In this document: positions 1-11,489 of the stretch, piece by piece | How the letters are laid out: each line of letters opens with the position of its first letter | How positions within the stretch are numbered: position 1 is the first letter of the stretch | Assembly (NCBI GenBank): GCA_020002185.1 | Contig: CM034544.1 | Location: 36,111,964 to 36,175,963 of the forward strand | Direction: 5' to 3' | Source of the DNA: Paraescarpia echinospica | Lineage: Eukaryota > Annelida > Polychaeta > Sabellida > Siboglinidae | Length of the DNA: 64,000 nucleotides | The notes under the pieces: generated by a model | What the model was told of the DNA's origin: nothing | The model's database searches: none | Seen by the model: only the letters and a program-made list of their open reading frames with translations | Position numbers and translations under genes: made by a program

Positions 1-448
1 AAACAATTGGGATATAAACTATATAAGAGATTGGAATTAGAAGAACCCTGCATAGAGAACACAAAGTCAAGTTAGTTTATGGCGACGAAGCGTAGGTCAG
101 TCGCAATCGGGAGATTTCGCGTTCGAATCCGCTTTTGGCCATTTCAAGCAGTTGACATGTTCGTTCACTCCGGTTCTTTCAGTTTTATGACAGAAAAACT
201 GACTGCAGACATTGATGTACATTTGGGTAAGATTAGTGTTCGCGCAGAAATTACAGAGTGGCTGAATCTTTCCAGAAAAGTCGCCGTAGAATAAAATGAA
301 AAGCGTTATGAAGTGTTAGACGAACTAGACCCCGATTTATTTAATAGTTTTGATTTATTGTATTGTTACTTTTAAAGCTGCTTGTAATAACATATTACAA
401 TTATTATCATTATTATTACTGCTCATTGTTACAAATCAGACCACGTAC

Positions 449-637
449 GTTCACACTTGATTGGGTTACTCCAGGTGCTCTTTTCTGTGCACGTGCGTAC
501 ACCGTCACTGCTGGTCAGATTGTAGCCCAAGGCACATGACAGTTCGCACGTATCGTTGTAGTATTTTGTCTCGTTTACGCAAGTGACGTCATTGTATATC
601 CCGTGTTTGGCCTCGGTGACTGGTGGACATGTGACAG
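449..637 (-). CDS. Gene A, CCP/sushi exon (6-Cys type), last exon visible in window
   Basis: A single exon codes one complete CCP (sushi) domain of about 62 residues, beginning with the residues VTCPPV and ending IKCE. It has six cysteines rather than four, with the extra pair in the stretch VTCVNETKYYNDTC, as in selectin/SVEP1-type sushi domains. The domain tryptophan is present (STWSNP). The acceptor is TTTGTAG and the donor GTACGTGG. The exon is 189 bp and phase 1 at both ends. The split codon with the exon at 1657-1845 gives proline and keeps the frame. It resembles the exons at 1657-1845 and 19375-19563, which have the same length. CCP domains are extracellular binding modules. No stop follows, so gene A continues beyond the left edge of the window. 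Confidence 0.9.
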
Positions 638-1656
638 CTACAAAGTTCAATAGGTAGTATAAAAAAGATTCTGCTTTCACTTGCGGTTAGTAGTTAGAAA
701 CACACAGTACTGCAACCTGCAAAAGCGGAAAACTGCAGAAATTCAGATACATGCAAATCGATTGTCACATGTTAATACGTATACACAAGTGTGCTTATCC
801 TACTGCATTACTAAAAGTATAAGTTGGCGACCCGTGTTTTCAAGCAGTTAACATGTGATAAATAATCATAACATACATTATGAATTAAATAATGATGAAA
901 CAAATTAGTGTAAGTTTGCACAGAAATGTACTTGCTTCCTTAAAACAGAGACATCACCAAACCAGCGCCGCTCAATGGCTTATCGACGTAGGAAGAGAAT
1001 ACCCCGTTAAAATAGACAGGTAAATAGTAGGACCGAGTTGGGAGGATCGCAAGATTTCGACAACATTTGAAGTATATGCTAAAGCTCTCTTACTAGAGCT
1101 AATACAAAGACAGACAATCCAATACTCGATATAATATTGCTTAACATGTTGATTCACGGCACATTTTGAATGTAGAATGTATTTTGAAGGCTTCGACATG
1201 TACTGAATCGAAAATTGCACCAATTTAATCCAGGAGCGCGCGTGACACGTTTTGAGGAAATAAACAAGCTATGATTTGCTCATACCAGATGCACCCTTGA
1301 CGAACAGTTTATGCCAGAAATGTGTTATATATCTTCCGCGTTATTTCAAATGCATACAGCATTTGGCATAAATAATTCGTCTCGAATGCATCTGGTACAC
1401 ACTGGCAAATACAGTAAAGTTTAAAGTAATACAATACTCATTGCGATCCAAACAAAATGACTAGGCGACCCAATTTTGGATCGCGACCCAGTGGCTAATA
1501 ACCGCTTCTCTAGGGTTTACCATACGACAGTAAAATATTGTTGTCTACATTCTCACAGACGCTCTGAATAGTACAAGCGACATTGACTAATACGTAATTT
1601 GTTTTTGAAGACAAAGGTGTTATCTATTAGAAAAGAGTAAACGAAATACGCCCTAC

Positions 1657-1845
1657 GTTCACATTTGGCAGGCTTATCCCACGTGCCGTTGATGGTGCAC
1701 GTGCGTACTCCGTCACTTCCGGTCATATTGTAGCCTTTGTCACAAGTCGCTTCACACGTGGCGTTGTAGTATTTGTTGACGGACGTGCAGGTGGAATCAG
1801 TGTACGTCTCGCCTTTGGATGACTTGATTGGTGGACACTTGATCC
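1657..1845 (-). CDS. Gene A, CCP/sushi exon (6-Cys type), first after the propeller
   Basis: This 189-bp exon codes one CCP domain starting IKCPPIK and ending PAKCE. Six cysteines are visible, with the extra pair in STCTSVNKYYNATC, and the tryptophan is in NGTWDKP. The acceptor is CGTTTACAG. The donor is GTAGGG, weaker than usual. Phase 1 at both ends matches the preceding propeller exon (6327-6418). The join gives glycine before IKC. The sequence is strongly similar to the exons at 449-637 and 19375-19563, so these look like internal duplicates. Several NxT/NxS sequons (for example NAT, NGT) suggest a glycosylated extracellular segment. Confidence 0.9.
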
Positions 1846-3109
1846 CTGTAAACGAAAACTTTTAAAATCGTAAATCTGCTTGGACTGGACCTATGACCTT
1901 ATTTTGCATATTTGTAAACATAATTTGCCCGAACAAGAACTCTTTACTGACGTCACTGAATGCTATAAAATAAAATTATAAAATGTTTCAAAATGTTGAA
2001 AAAGAGGGGAGGAAGTGTAATAATTACATAACGTTCTCTTCAACTCCTGATCGCAAACCATTCTAATTAAACTGTACCACATTGTTGACATTAAATCCAA
2101 TAGTTTCCAATGAAAATACATCAACACAATTCACATTGTCCCTATATGGTAGCTTAAAGGTAAATTAATATTTATAATAACTTCGAAACTATTATAATAA
2201 AACCAAGCCAGGAAAGCACAATCAAATTTGATTTTAAAGAAATTATTGAATACACCCAATACTTGCTACTTCGAAAAAAAACCTAACCATTGCATGCATA
2301 ATTATTTTGATCCTGCCAATTGATCATAAACATGGGAGCAGGTTCACTTAGATAACCAGCTTATCAGGAAAATCCAGCACTAAAACAACTCATTGTTAAA
2401 ATTAGGTAGTTTGGTACTAGTTTTTGTTTTAGTAATTAATATAATGTTCTTCAAGCTACAATACGTATTGTTTCAGTGAGCACGTGATGTTGTTCGCAGT
2501 TCGGGAGTTTCCACACGCTATTTGTTCAAATTGTATGCAAAACAATTTCAAAGAAAGTTCTTTTGACAATTTTGTTAAAAAGTGGGAAATTAACCGGTTT
2601 CTGTTTTTGGGGTTTTCCAGATTCAGGGTAACCATTTGTTGTCGTTACAGTGAAATTTGACAGTGTCCTAGTTACGTACGAGCAATAATCAGTACCGCCA
2701 CATTACTGGGTAATCTAAACTAGTTGCATGATCACTGATAAACAACGAAATCAAGAAGAGTAAAACGGGTTTATAAACACTTAGAATGTCAATGAAGCGT
2801 TCCACGGTTGATATGTTGTTCTCGCGAAAACCACAGACAGATACATTCAGTATGTTGCATGGATAAGCACCGGCTTGACAATTAGAGTTGACACGTTACA
2901 CGTATAAATAACAACACCAATCAATTGTTTTCACTAAATTTAATTCAACCTAATTTAAAATTCAAATTAAGCTAAAGTTTACACTTTTACATTACTATGC
3001 CAACAATTGTTAGTTACATAAATAAAATACTATACAAATGTACATCAAAATCCGGACTCACGGTAGGGTAAAACAGTTGATGAAGTAATATAAGCTCCTG
3101 CTTGCAACA
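1846..3109. other. Intron sequence, no feature recognised
   Basis: AT-rich intron of gene A with no coding exon, tRNA or transposon that I can support. It ends at the (AAT)n tail of the L2-type fragment that starts at 3110. Confidence 0.5.
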
Positions 3110-3665
3110 AGACGAAGATGATGCAATTAATAATAATAATAATAATAATATTAATTTTTTATAGAGCGCAATTTCCAATAAAATGCTCAGAGCGCTGTAC
3201 AAGAAGCTAATATCATAAAACATAAAAATTTAGCAAAGGTATGTGCACAGTAGATATAAAATACAAATTTGATATAATAATTATCAAAACAGAACAATTT
3301 TATTTAAATACTAAAAATAGATATATAAAAATATGTATATATAAAGCTGTTATTTAAACATTATTAAGATATATAAGATACTTTATGTATATATAGAATA
3401 AATAATATATATAATATTTACATATATGCAATCGTGGGTAGATAAATAAAATATAAGTTTAGGAGTAAAATGTCAAAGAAAGTAAAATGTCAACAGTATT
3501 CCACTTTGAACATGTGTGTTTTCAGAGTCCGTTTGAACAGTGTTAGGTTTCCACTACATTTTATGTGAAACGGCAGCAGATTCCATAATCGAGGTCCTAT
3601 CACTTCGAATGCACACAAAGAAAGCAGCAAAGAATGCCTTGTATACATACAGAGGAAATGAAAGG
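3110..3665 (-). mobile_element. 3' end of an L2-type LINE
   Basis: Read on the minus strand, the segment starts with the C-terminal part of a LINE ORF2. The residues IGPRLWNLLPFHIK and LFKRTLKTHMF match the usual 'PRLWNSLP...FKSRLKTHLF' ending of L2/CR1-type reverse transcriptases. A 3' untranslated region follows with the motif AGCGCTCTGAGCAT and then GCGCTCTATAAAAA. It ends in an (ATT)n tail near 3120-3150. The same tail motif recurs at the end of the LINE at 23.1 kb and in the SINE at 34.2 kb. The copy is strongly 5'-truncated and lies in a gene A intron in the sense direction. Confidence 0.7.
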
Positions 3666-6170
3666 ACTGGATGACCCCTGATATATGGCGAGCCATCGAT
3701 ATTAGAAGAGAGTTGAATAAGAAATTACTAGGTGCAAGATCACTGAGGATAAAAGGAAAGTACCAACACAAGTACATATATGCTAACCAGGAGGTGAAAA
3801 GACTTGTGAGAGGAGATCAACGAAACTGTGAAGACCTGGCAACTCAAGCAGAGGAGGCAGCACCGCGCAGTGAGCAAGGAACAGTCTAAAAACTGACGAA
3901 GATCATCAAAGGCAAATGTTATACAGCCAACAACACGCTTGTCAAAAAAAACCAGGGAAATCTACTAACAACAGATAAGGAGCAGAAGATACGCTGGATC
4001 GAACATTTCAGAGAAGTGCTGAACAGTCCGAAGAAAAGACAGACATTTAGGACGCTAAAAAAAAACTTGACATAAACGTGGACATCCCTACTAAAGATGA
4101 GATCAACAAAGCCATCACGTCCTTGAAGAATGGCACAGACCCTGGCCAAGACAATCTGATCGCTGAACTGTTCAAGGCAGACTCAGAACTAGCAGCCTCT
4201 ATCGTGAACTAGAGTTGCCTACATCACAAAAACAATTTCCGTAATGACCCCCGTCGCACACACCTCCGCCCGTCCCACACCCCCACTCCCCGTTGCATCC
4301 CGCCCCGCTCCCCGTCCACAAGGTTGCCAATCAAACCTTTCTCTGAAGTGGATACATTGACAAGCCCAGTCTGTTCACGGTGCCAGGGAATTCAGGAAGT
4401 TACTAATTTAATCATCAAAAGTAGATATACTTTGTTTCAACATATTGTGTTGCTACACTTTAACTCCAGTCGGCAGTTAAGATCGTCGGTTAACACTTTA
4501 AAGGGATGCTTGTTTCACAACATCCAATAAGTTACAGTGTGTTAATTACAGCTGTCAAAGTGCATGCATGGCCAAACATACCCACGTGTTTAGTCTGTAG
4601 AGCATCACCGTGGGAAAGACAGCGCCAGCAAATAGTCAATAATCATCCAACGAGCTTCTAAACTTACAACACACAACGCAGGAAACATTATAATTAGTAC
4701 TAACAGTCAATGACAAGGTTATATTGTTGTATTCAAATAAAAAACCTATTAATAAAAATATGATAGTTTTATATTGCATATATTATATTTTATATTACAA
4801 CAATTATAAAACTCTTTTTATATTCTTCTCAGACATTTCTTTTCAAAAAACCATAACTATTTAATGTAATTTAATGGTTCTACCTAACGTCATCTTAATT
4901 TATTTATTTAATTATATAATTCTACACCTGTAAATGTTATTAATGTCTAGGCGCGCATTAATGACACTGATATTTTGGCCGCTGTAATTGCCGTAGACTG
5001 ACAGGTGCAGACATAATAATAAGCCTACGTGCCACTGCAGTCATCAGCAGGCTGATTTCAATATCTGGCGTGCAATCATGCATCAATCAGTTCCAAGTAA
5101 AATCATATGCAAAATACTTGCCCGACGAATCTATGAGGCAGTTAACGAAACACTGAGGAAAGAGCAAGTTGGCTTCCGTAGAGGACGGGGATTCACAGAC
5201 CATACATTTACCCTGCGAAATATCATGGACAGTGCTCAGAGTGGCAAAGACAGCTACATATCAACTTTATTGACTTCGAAAAGGCATTCGATCCGGTATG
5301 CAAAGTATATGGCGTATATTGATAGCATATGAGATCACTCCACAGATTGCTAACATAATTAAAAACTTCTACAGAAACTTCACATGCAGCATTGATCAAA
5401 TTAACCCGTGTTTTGAAGTGAAGACCGCAGTCAGACAAGGGTGTGTAATGTCGGCCATCCTGTTCAACATTGTCATTGACTGGGTACTACGACGTACAAC
5501 AGAAGACGAACCAAAAGTAATCAGATGGACACTTTTCTCCACCCTAGAGGACCTCGACTTTGCAGATGACATCGCCCTCTTATCGGACTCTCATCGCCAT
5601 ATACACGACAAGACAACAAGACTAAATACCTTCAGCCAACAAGTTGGACTTAAAATCAGCCAAAAGAAAAAAAAAATTATGACTGTGAGTATTTCAAATC
5701 CATCAGCAGTGAAGGTTGGTCAGTCTGACCTAACAAGTACTACCACATTCACATAATTGGGCTGTGTCATTAACCCTGATTGAGGTGCAAGCATGCGCAT
5801 TCAGAGCAGACTGAACAAGGCCATAATTATTTTCTTGAGCTTGAAGGCAGTACAGTACAAGCAAAAAGCTAAAACTCTACCAGAGCTGTGCATTATCCAC
5901 CCTTCTTTATGGGTCAGAATGCTGGCGAATGACAGAGCAAGACTTGTCTAGACTGTCAACCTTCCATACCACTCTCCAAGTCTCCGGAGAATCCTAAGGA
6001 TATTCTGGTCCAAGAATTTCCAACAAGCTGCTGCTTGAAGATACGAAACAGGTAGATATGCGCACCATCATCACAAGAAGACGCTGGAAGTGGGTTGGCC
6101 ATATGTTACGGAAATACGCCAACTCGGCCACCATATCTGCAGAGCGCTAGACATCTGAAGGAAAGGGAAG
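3666..6170 (+). mobile_element. Degenerate RTE-like LINE (CFDP2-like family), interrupted at about 4.21-5.05 kb
   Basis: Plus-strand fragments follow the order of a LINE polyprotein. First comes a linker (DIWRAIDIRRELNKK, then LATQAEEAA with EQGTV) at 3671-4210. After an AT-rich break come reverse transcriptase blocks: EQVGFRRGRG near 5160, RQGCVMSAILFNIVIDWV near 5430, and the catalytic FADDIALLS near 5560. The C-terminal GSECW-type segment lies near 5910. Frameshifts and stops (for example the TAA after EQGTV) make it dead. The part between about 4210 and 5045 does not belong to the element and may be a later insertion. These proteins are often annotated 'craniofacial development protein 2-like'; the RTE-clade placement is by resemblance. 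Antisense to gene A, in an intron. Confidence 0.8.
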
Positions 6171-6326
6171 AGAGGTCGTTCAAAAACAACATAAGTAGTA
6201 ATAGTAGCTTGCAACAGTTGCCATAGTATGTTGCACGCACCTCGCTTCATTAGCAACTCATATGTCTACATAATGAAATAATGAAAAAAGACGTGTCACC
6301 TTCTTCAATGTGTTGGACGTAATTAC

Positions 6327-6418
6327 CTCGCAAAATTGCAATGCCATTCTTTGTTGCAGTGTGGATCCCCATGTCAAGGTCATGGAGGTTTTCTCCGTAT
6401 TTGCTGCTTGACTGAACC
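6327..6418 (-). CDS. Gene A, last exon of the beta-propeller
   Basis: A 92-bp exon codes about 30 residues (VQSSSKYGENLHDLDMG... GIAILRG). The acceptor is TATGTGCAG and the donor GTAATT. It enters in phase 2, where AG plus G gives arginine from the exon at 6806-6905, and leaves in phase 1 into the CCP exon at 1657-1845. The residues alone are weakly diagnostic. The assignment rests on frame continuity, good splice sites and its position as the closing strand of the YWTD-type propeller. It could also be a linker after the propeller. Confidence 0.7.
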
Positions 6419-6525
6419 CTGCACATAAACATACAAACATACATTAATAGTTATAGCGCAAAGTCAAGCTTTATTGGTTGAAATACAAAACATATCAATA
6501 GTTAATTAATGTAATAATAACAATA

Positions 6526-6597
6526 GTATATATGTATATATATATGTATATATATATATATATGTATGTGTGTATAAAGCATACATACATACATACA

Positions 6598-6631
<34 letters not shown>

Positions 6632-6676
6632 CATACATACATACATACATACAAACATACATACACACACATACAC

Positions 6677-6724
<48 letters not shown>

Positions 6725-6747
6725 ACACACACATACATACATACATT
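6526..6747 (+). repeat. Composite microsatellite (TA)n-(CATA)n-(CA)n
   Basis: Alternating TA with TATG interruptions is followed by CATA repeats and then CA repeats, all within one gene A intron. Apparent ORFs here are repeat translations only. Confidence 0.98.
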
Positions 6748-6805
6748 TAATAGTTTAAATGATATGGAATTATATCATTGTTAAACGTTATTGCTGTAAT
6801 ATTAC

Positions 6806-6905
6806 CTTGGTCCATCCGTATTGAACATACGGTTGTCCCCACATATTATATATCGAAGTCTGTCTGTTTGTCTAGACAGTGTATAACGATGGGAGCCGTT
6901 GAAAT
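6806..6905 (-). CDS. Gene A, beta-propeller exon
   Basis: A 100-bp exon codes FNGSHRYTLSRQTDRLRYII followed by CGDNRMFNTDGPR. The acceptor is GTGTACAG and the donor GTAATATT. It enters in phase 1 (G plus AT gives aspartate, so DFNGSHR, the usual 'DlnGsnr' turn of LDL-receptor class B repeats) and leaves in phase 2. RLRYIICGDN corresponds to the next blade strand, although the YWTD core is poorly kept. The exon is continuous in frame with 7304-7458 and 6327-6418. Confidence 0.78.
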
Positions 6906-7303
6906 CTGTACACTCATTTTCTCCTGCCAACGAGAACATGTTCAAGTAGATGATACTCATTGCAATATAGAAACAAACCAACAACAATTATAAATATATA
7001 AAAACGGTGCTGCCATATATGAAAATAGCAATGGAACAATGCTACATGCAAAGCTCGATATGTGATCAAATGCGAGCAATAACAATACGATGGCGCCTGA
7101 ACAACATTCGTAACTCGAACATGTGTAGAAGAAAAATTAATGGCATTGTTGTGTAACATCAAACACTGTGTACAAAACCAAACCAGTACTTTTATTAAAA
7201 AAATGTATATGCACAAATGATAGCAATTGCTGTTTGTTCAATATACGGTGATGTACAGCAGTTAAACGTTAATTTGAAACGAAACTAATACATTTAGTCT
7301 CAC

Positions 7304-7458
7304 CTCTATAATCAACCCAACATATACGACTGTCGATGACGTCAACAATAATTCCCCACGGATAAGAAAGACCGGTTGACACTATCCTCGTTCTATGACT
7401 AGAGTCCAAATTGTACTTGTAGATACCAGCCGAATAGACGGTTGTATAGAACAACGAC
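7304..7458 (-). CDS. Gene A, YWTD beta-propeller exon
   Basis: This 155-bp exon carries clear LDL-receptor class B signatures: LFYTTVYSAGIYKYNLDSS, then GLSYPWGIIVDVIDSRICWV ending DYRG. The pattern 'hydrophobic-D-x-x-x-x-x-I-x-W-V-D-Y' is the YWTD strand, with ICWVDY standing for the YWTD box. The acceptor is ACCAATAG and the donor GTGAGACT. It enters in phase 2 and leaves in phase 1. With the exon at 8131-8299 it spells LRNR-SLFYTT, a normal blade transition. Propellers of this class are ectodomain ligand-binding or pH-sensing modules. Confidence 0.88.
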
Positions 7459-8130
7459 CTATTGGTGACAAAATGTGGCATATTTTACGCACGAATAGCA
7501 AGGAAACAAGAGGCGGTCTCTTGTTCGTGAATAAAATACGAAAATAAATGTTAACCTACCAACCAAAACGTTTCTAACTACATCACTTACCCAGCATTGT
7601 GTTGTTAGACAATGACCTATTTAAGACATGTATAATAAGATCTATCTAACTGTTTAATTGTTTGACTGATGAAAAGAGAGATATAATGGAATACAGTATT
7701 AATACATAATTTGCTTACTAAGCCGACAGCAGTCTAAAATAAATGTCATGTGTGGGATGATGAGATATCTGGCTTATGACGTGCCTTGGTGTCGATTGCA
7801 CAATAAAACTCTTTATGATACTATCAGATATCATGTATGGCTATTTTTGTCAAGTACCATCGATTGTTCAATGTTGTAATAACCAGTTTATTTACCTCAT
7901 CAAACAATCCAAACTAATGAAATACGTGCATTTACGAACTCTTGTATTAAAAACAATGTACAATATTAGACAAATTACGTGGTTACTCAAACGTGGCTTT
8001 TGAAAATGTGATTCAAGTTTTGCAATAAATGAAAACTTACTGAAGATATGACAACAAATGACGTATCGTGTTAATGAATTCGATTAACGATTAGAAGAAT
8101 ATTTGTATAATACAATGATTAAAATATTAC

Positions 8131-8299
8131 CTGTTTCGTAGATCAATAGCAAGTCCCTTGGGATACCCATCGCAGGATGTAACTACTTCTCGCTTCTTGC
8201 TAAAAATATCATAACTTTCCAAACTCTTCTTATGGTAGTTTGTGAAGTACAATTTGCCTTCGTCACCATCAACAGCAAGTCCGGTGACGTAAATTATAT
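8131..8299 (-). CDS. Gene A, YWTD beta-propeller exon
   Basis: A 169-bp exon codes IIYVTGLAVDGDEGKLYFTN, then YHKKSLESYDIFSKKR and GYPKGLAIDLRNR. GLAVDGDEGKLYFTNY and GLAIDLRNR are textbook YWTD-blade starts, with LYFTNY in the place of LYWTDY. The acceptor is GTGCTTGCAG and the donor GTAATATT. Phase 1 in and phase 2 out. The join to 10799-10921 gives aspartate. One cysteine (SCDGYP) lies between blades. Confidence 0.9.
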
Positions 8300-8650
8300 C
8301 TGCAAGCACGCACAATGCATCAACAGCATCACCCATAAATCTACTGGCAGAGAAAACGCATTAAATGTTTTTTTGAAATAATAACACTTTATTACTATAT
8401 TGTATTGGCATACAAGTACGGGAACCAGACTTATTTAAAACGTTGGCTCGATCCAACGGAAACATCATCACATTTCCATATTACATGATTAATTAATCAT
8501 AATATTGCAATTAATGTTTAATATAACTGTATGAATATAAACAACAACATAACTGAGCATGTGTATGTATAAGTAAGTAATACATTGTTGGGCATAAGAA
8601 TATTGCATTACACTACTTATTCTAGAATAACACACCATAAAATATGTATT

Positions 8651-10130
8651 TAACAAGATTTAACAAGATTGTCATCCAGATAATTAACTCTAGATGGCAG
8701 GTGGACAAGGAAGCCCTTTGGCTTATCGAGAGTCCAACCCTTTTATCAACATATATCCAGGCCTTCTGAGGTATGTGTCGATTTTATTTTTAAACATATT
8801 CACACTACTAGCACCCACACAATCATCAGATAATCTGTTCCATTCGTTCACAGTCCTTTGTGAAAATGAGAACTTTCTTACGTATAATCTACACTGCTCC
8901 TTTACTAATGTAACTTCATGTCCTCTAGTCTTTCTATCTTTCTTAACTGAAAACACATATTTCTATCAATATTTTCATAACCATTCAATATTTTAAACAC
9001 TTCTATCTGATCTCCTCTCAATCTCCTGGTCTCTAGTGTTGTTAAACCACATTCTTTTAGGCGTTTTTCATAACTAAGATCCCTCAGTTTTGGTATCATT
9101 TTAGTCGCTCTCCTCTGTACTATTTCTAGCATATCTATGTCCTTCTTGCGGTATGGCCTCCACGCTTGTATACAGTATTCTAAATGAGGCTTAACTATTG
9201 TTTTGTACAGCGGTATTATTATTTCTTTTTCTTTATATGCTATATTTCGCCTAATCAATCCAAGGATTTGATTTCCCTTTGAAGCTGCAATTCCACACTG
9301 CTCTGAAACCTTCATGTCAGCACTAATTGTCAGCCCTAAGTCTTTTTCTTTTACAGTAGTACTTAGTACAGTTCCCCCCATTGTATATTCTACATATTCA
9401 TTCCCATGACCTGTGTGAAGGCATTTACATTTCCCAAAATTGAACAACATTTGCCACTTTTCAGACCATTTGATCAACCTGTCAAGATCATCTTGTAAAT
9501 GCTGTCTATCTCCATCACTTTTAATCCTTCTAAACACTTTTGTATCATCTGCAAATTTCAACACCTTGCTAGCTATATCATCATCCAAATCGTTTATATA
9601 TATTAAGAATAATATAGGTCCCAGTACTGATCCCTGTGGAACCCCACTCAAAACTGATTTCCAGTTTGAAGCCTCCCCATCAACAACTACCCGTTGTCTT
9701 CTGTCAATCAGCCATTTTTCTATCCAGTTAATTATACTATTTCCCATGCCATGGGCCTTTAGTTTAAGCATTAATCTTTGATGTGGCACTTTGTCGAAAG
9801 CTTTTTGAAAATCTAAGTAGAATATATCTACTGGTGATCCATCATTTACCCACATATTTGTTAAGCATGACCTCGCTTTTAGAAACCCATGTTGAGATGG
9901 GTTTATCAAGTTATGTTTAACAAGAAAATCCACCATGTGATCTTTAATTAGTCTTTCTGGTAATTTACAAATAACTGATGTTAAATTAACTGGTCTGTAA
10001 TTATTTGGCTTGTTTCTCGAACCTTTTTTAAATAACGGTATAATGTTTGCTTCTTTCCATTCTAAAGGAACCACTCCCTCTTCTAATGACAAGTTGAAAA
10101 CTGTTGCAAGCGGTATGCTAATTTGTTCTA
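8651..10130 (-). mobile_element. CR1-like LINE, copy a (5'-truncated, ORF2 RT portion)
   Basis: The minus strand codes 395 residues of ORF2 (10092-8905), from the thumb side of the endonuclease/RT linker through the RT. Visible RT motifs are DIFYLDFQKAFDKVPHQR (motif A), SGVPQGSVLGP (motif B) and VLKFADDTKVF (motif C, with FADD). A frameshift changes the last residues compared with copy c. A 3' untranslated region follows, with a hairpin at 8671-8698 and two copies of a 10-bp terminal repeat (unit TAACAAGATT as read on the plus strand) at 8651-8670. Similarity to the full copy at 53.6 kb stops near 10130, so the 5' part is missing. It is in a gene A intron, sense orientation. Confidence 0.9.
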
Positions 10131-10798
10131 TTAAACAAATTATTATCTTGTTTATTTATGGATCCAAACACAGTTCAGTAGATCCCTAGACTGGAATCAT
10201 TACGTGAATACATGATTCGATTGTGTTGTTTTTGTCGAAGTTTTCGACTTTCCTTGTCCTCTCTCTTGAAGCATGTCACCGACACATTTTATGGTTTTAA
10301 GGCTTAGTGGCGGCCAGGCAGTTGTCTTCGACAAGTTAATACATTCAACGATCACAGTAACTTCTTCCAACCAGATAAACATATATATGCATTCTTTTAT
10401 TTAGTAAGCCTACTGCAAATAAAATATAAACTATTAAAACATTACGTATTTAATGATCAATTAAACGGAATCGCGATAGGCTAGATTATTAAAGGAGGCA
10501 GGTTTAGCGAATCACGTCATGTTTAAAGGTTTTAAGGATAAAGATTGCAATTGTGTTGAAATAGTTTGTAAGTAGGCCAAAATCGACATGTTTGCCAATA
10601 CATATATTGATATAGTAATCATAATAATCATATTCATTTAAATCACTTATCCATATGATTGATCAGATTCAATCGTGTATTGATAATAACATAATAACAA
10701 GCCATTCAAATCGTATCTGATCATTGCAATAATATTTAAATGAACTATGCCATTCGTTATCAAACACATCGGTTGACGTCCACATAATGGCAAAATAC

Positions 10799-10921
10799 CT
10801 GCAGTGATAATAATGTGATGTTGTAAATCAGTCAGCGACAAACATGATATGGCACCGGGACTGTAGCTGCTGAAGTATACTTGGCGGGCCACGTTGTCCA
10901 CTTCGATAGCGTATATGTATT
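10799..10921 (-). CDS. Gene A, YWTD beta-propeller exon
   Basis: A 123-bp exon codes YIYAIEVDNVARQVYFSSYS, then PGAISCLSLTDLQ and IIITAG. 'AIEVDNVARQVYFSSY...IxxLsLt' is one LDL-receptor class B blade, with VYFSSY replacing YWTD. The acceptor is TTTATTACAG and the donor GTATTTTG. Phase 1 at both ends. The join with 12430-12546 gives lysine. Confidence 0.88.
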
Positions 10922-11063
10922 CTGTAATAAACGATACATCGCTTAAGTAGCATTACACAAAAGGATAGTACACTGTCATAATACGATTTCAGGTTAAGTA
11001 TGAAGACCTAGAACATTGCCAATTAATCGCAACGTGTTTCTTCGCCTGTGTGATATCTTTACT

Positions 11064-11249
11064 TATTTCACAGTCAGTTTACCTGTCGTTCTCGTGACAT
11101 TTCGCGGCATTCGGCAGTCTTATCCAGACTACTACCGCTAGATGCGCTCTTGGAATACCGTGTCGCCATCTAGCGGTACTTGTCTGAAGAAGACTGCTGA
11201 AAGCAGTTAAAACGTCACGAGAGCAAAAGGTAAGCTGACTGTGAAATAC
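11064..11249. mobile_element. Foldback repeat with a hammerhead-like motif, Penelope terminal-repeat type
   Basis: The two halves are imperfect inverted repeats of each other. Both ends read TATTTCACAGTCAG (one as reverse complement) and both contain the CCGCTAGATG-type block. On the plus strand, 11184-11213 contains CTGAAGA, then the stem-loop ACTGC-TGAAA-GCAGT, then TAAAACGTC. This resembles the hammerhead core (CTGANGA...stem II...GAAA) carried in Penelope-like element terminal repeats, with G of GAAA degraded to T. No coding sequence is left. The assignment to Penelope-like elements is inference, from the motif and from the element 240 bp away. Confidence 0.55.
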
Positions 11250-11489
11250 ATAAAATATCACTCATTTGAACCATCCAGTTTGTTGAGCCTCTTCACTCAT
11301 ACACGTGTTTCTTCACATTTAGCCATATAATGGCAAAATTATTTTCTACAACGGGAGTTGACACAATCGTAAACGTACAATTACCATGACAACACTATGT
11401 ATTCCTGTTGTTCGTGGAAATGAAGGATTTTTAAAATAATGTATAAAAATGTGCCTATCAATTGCTTCCAGACTCGGTTACATCATAGA

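Noticed and set aside
60..140. Possible tRNA-like sequence (GCGTTCGAATCCGC)
   Set aside because: B-box-like word present, but the A box, anticodon arm and acceptor stem do not fold convincingly; at most an old SINE trace.
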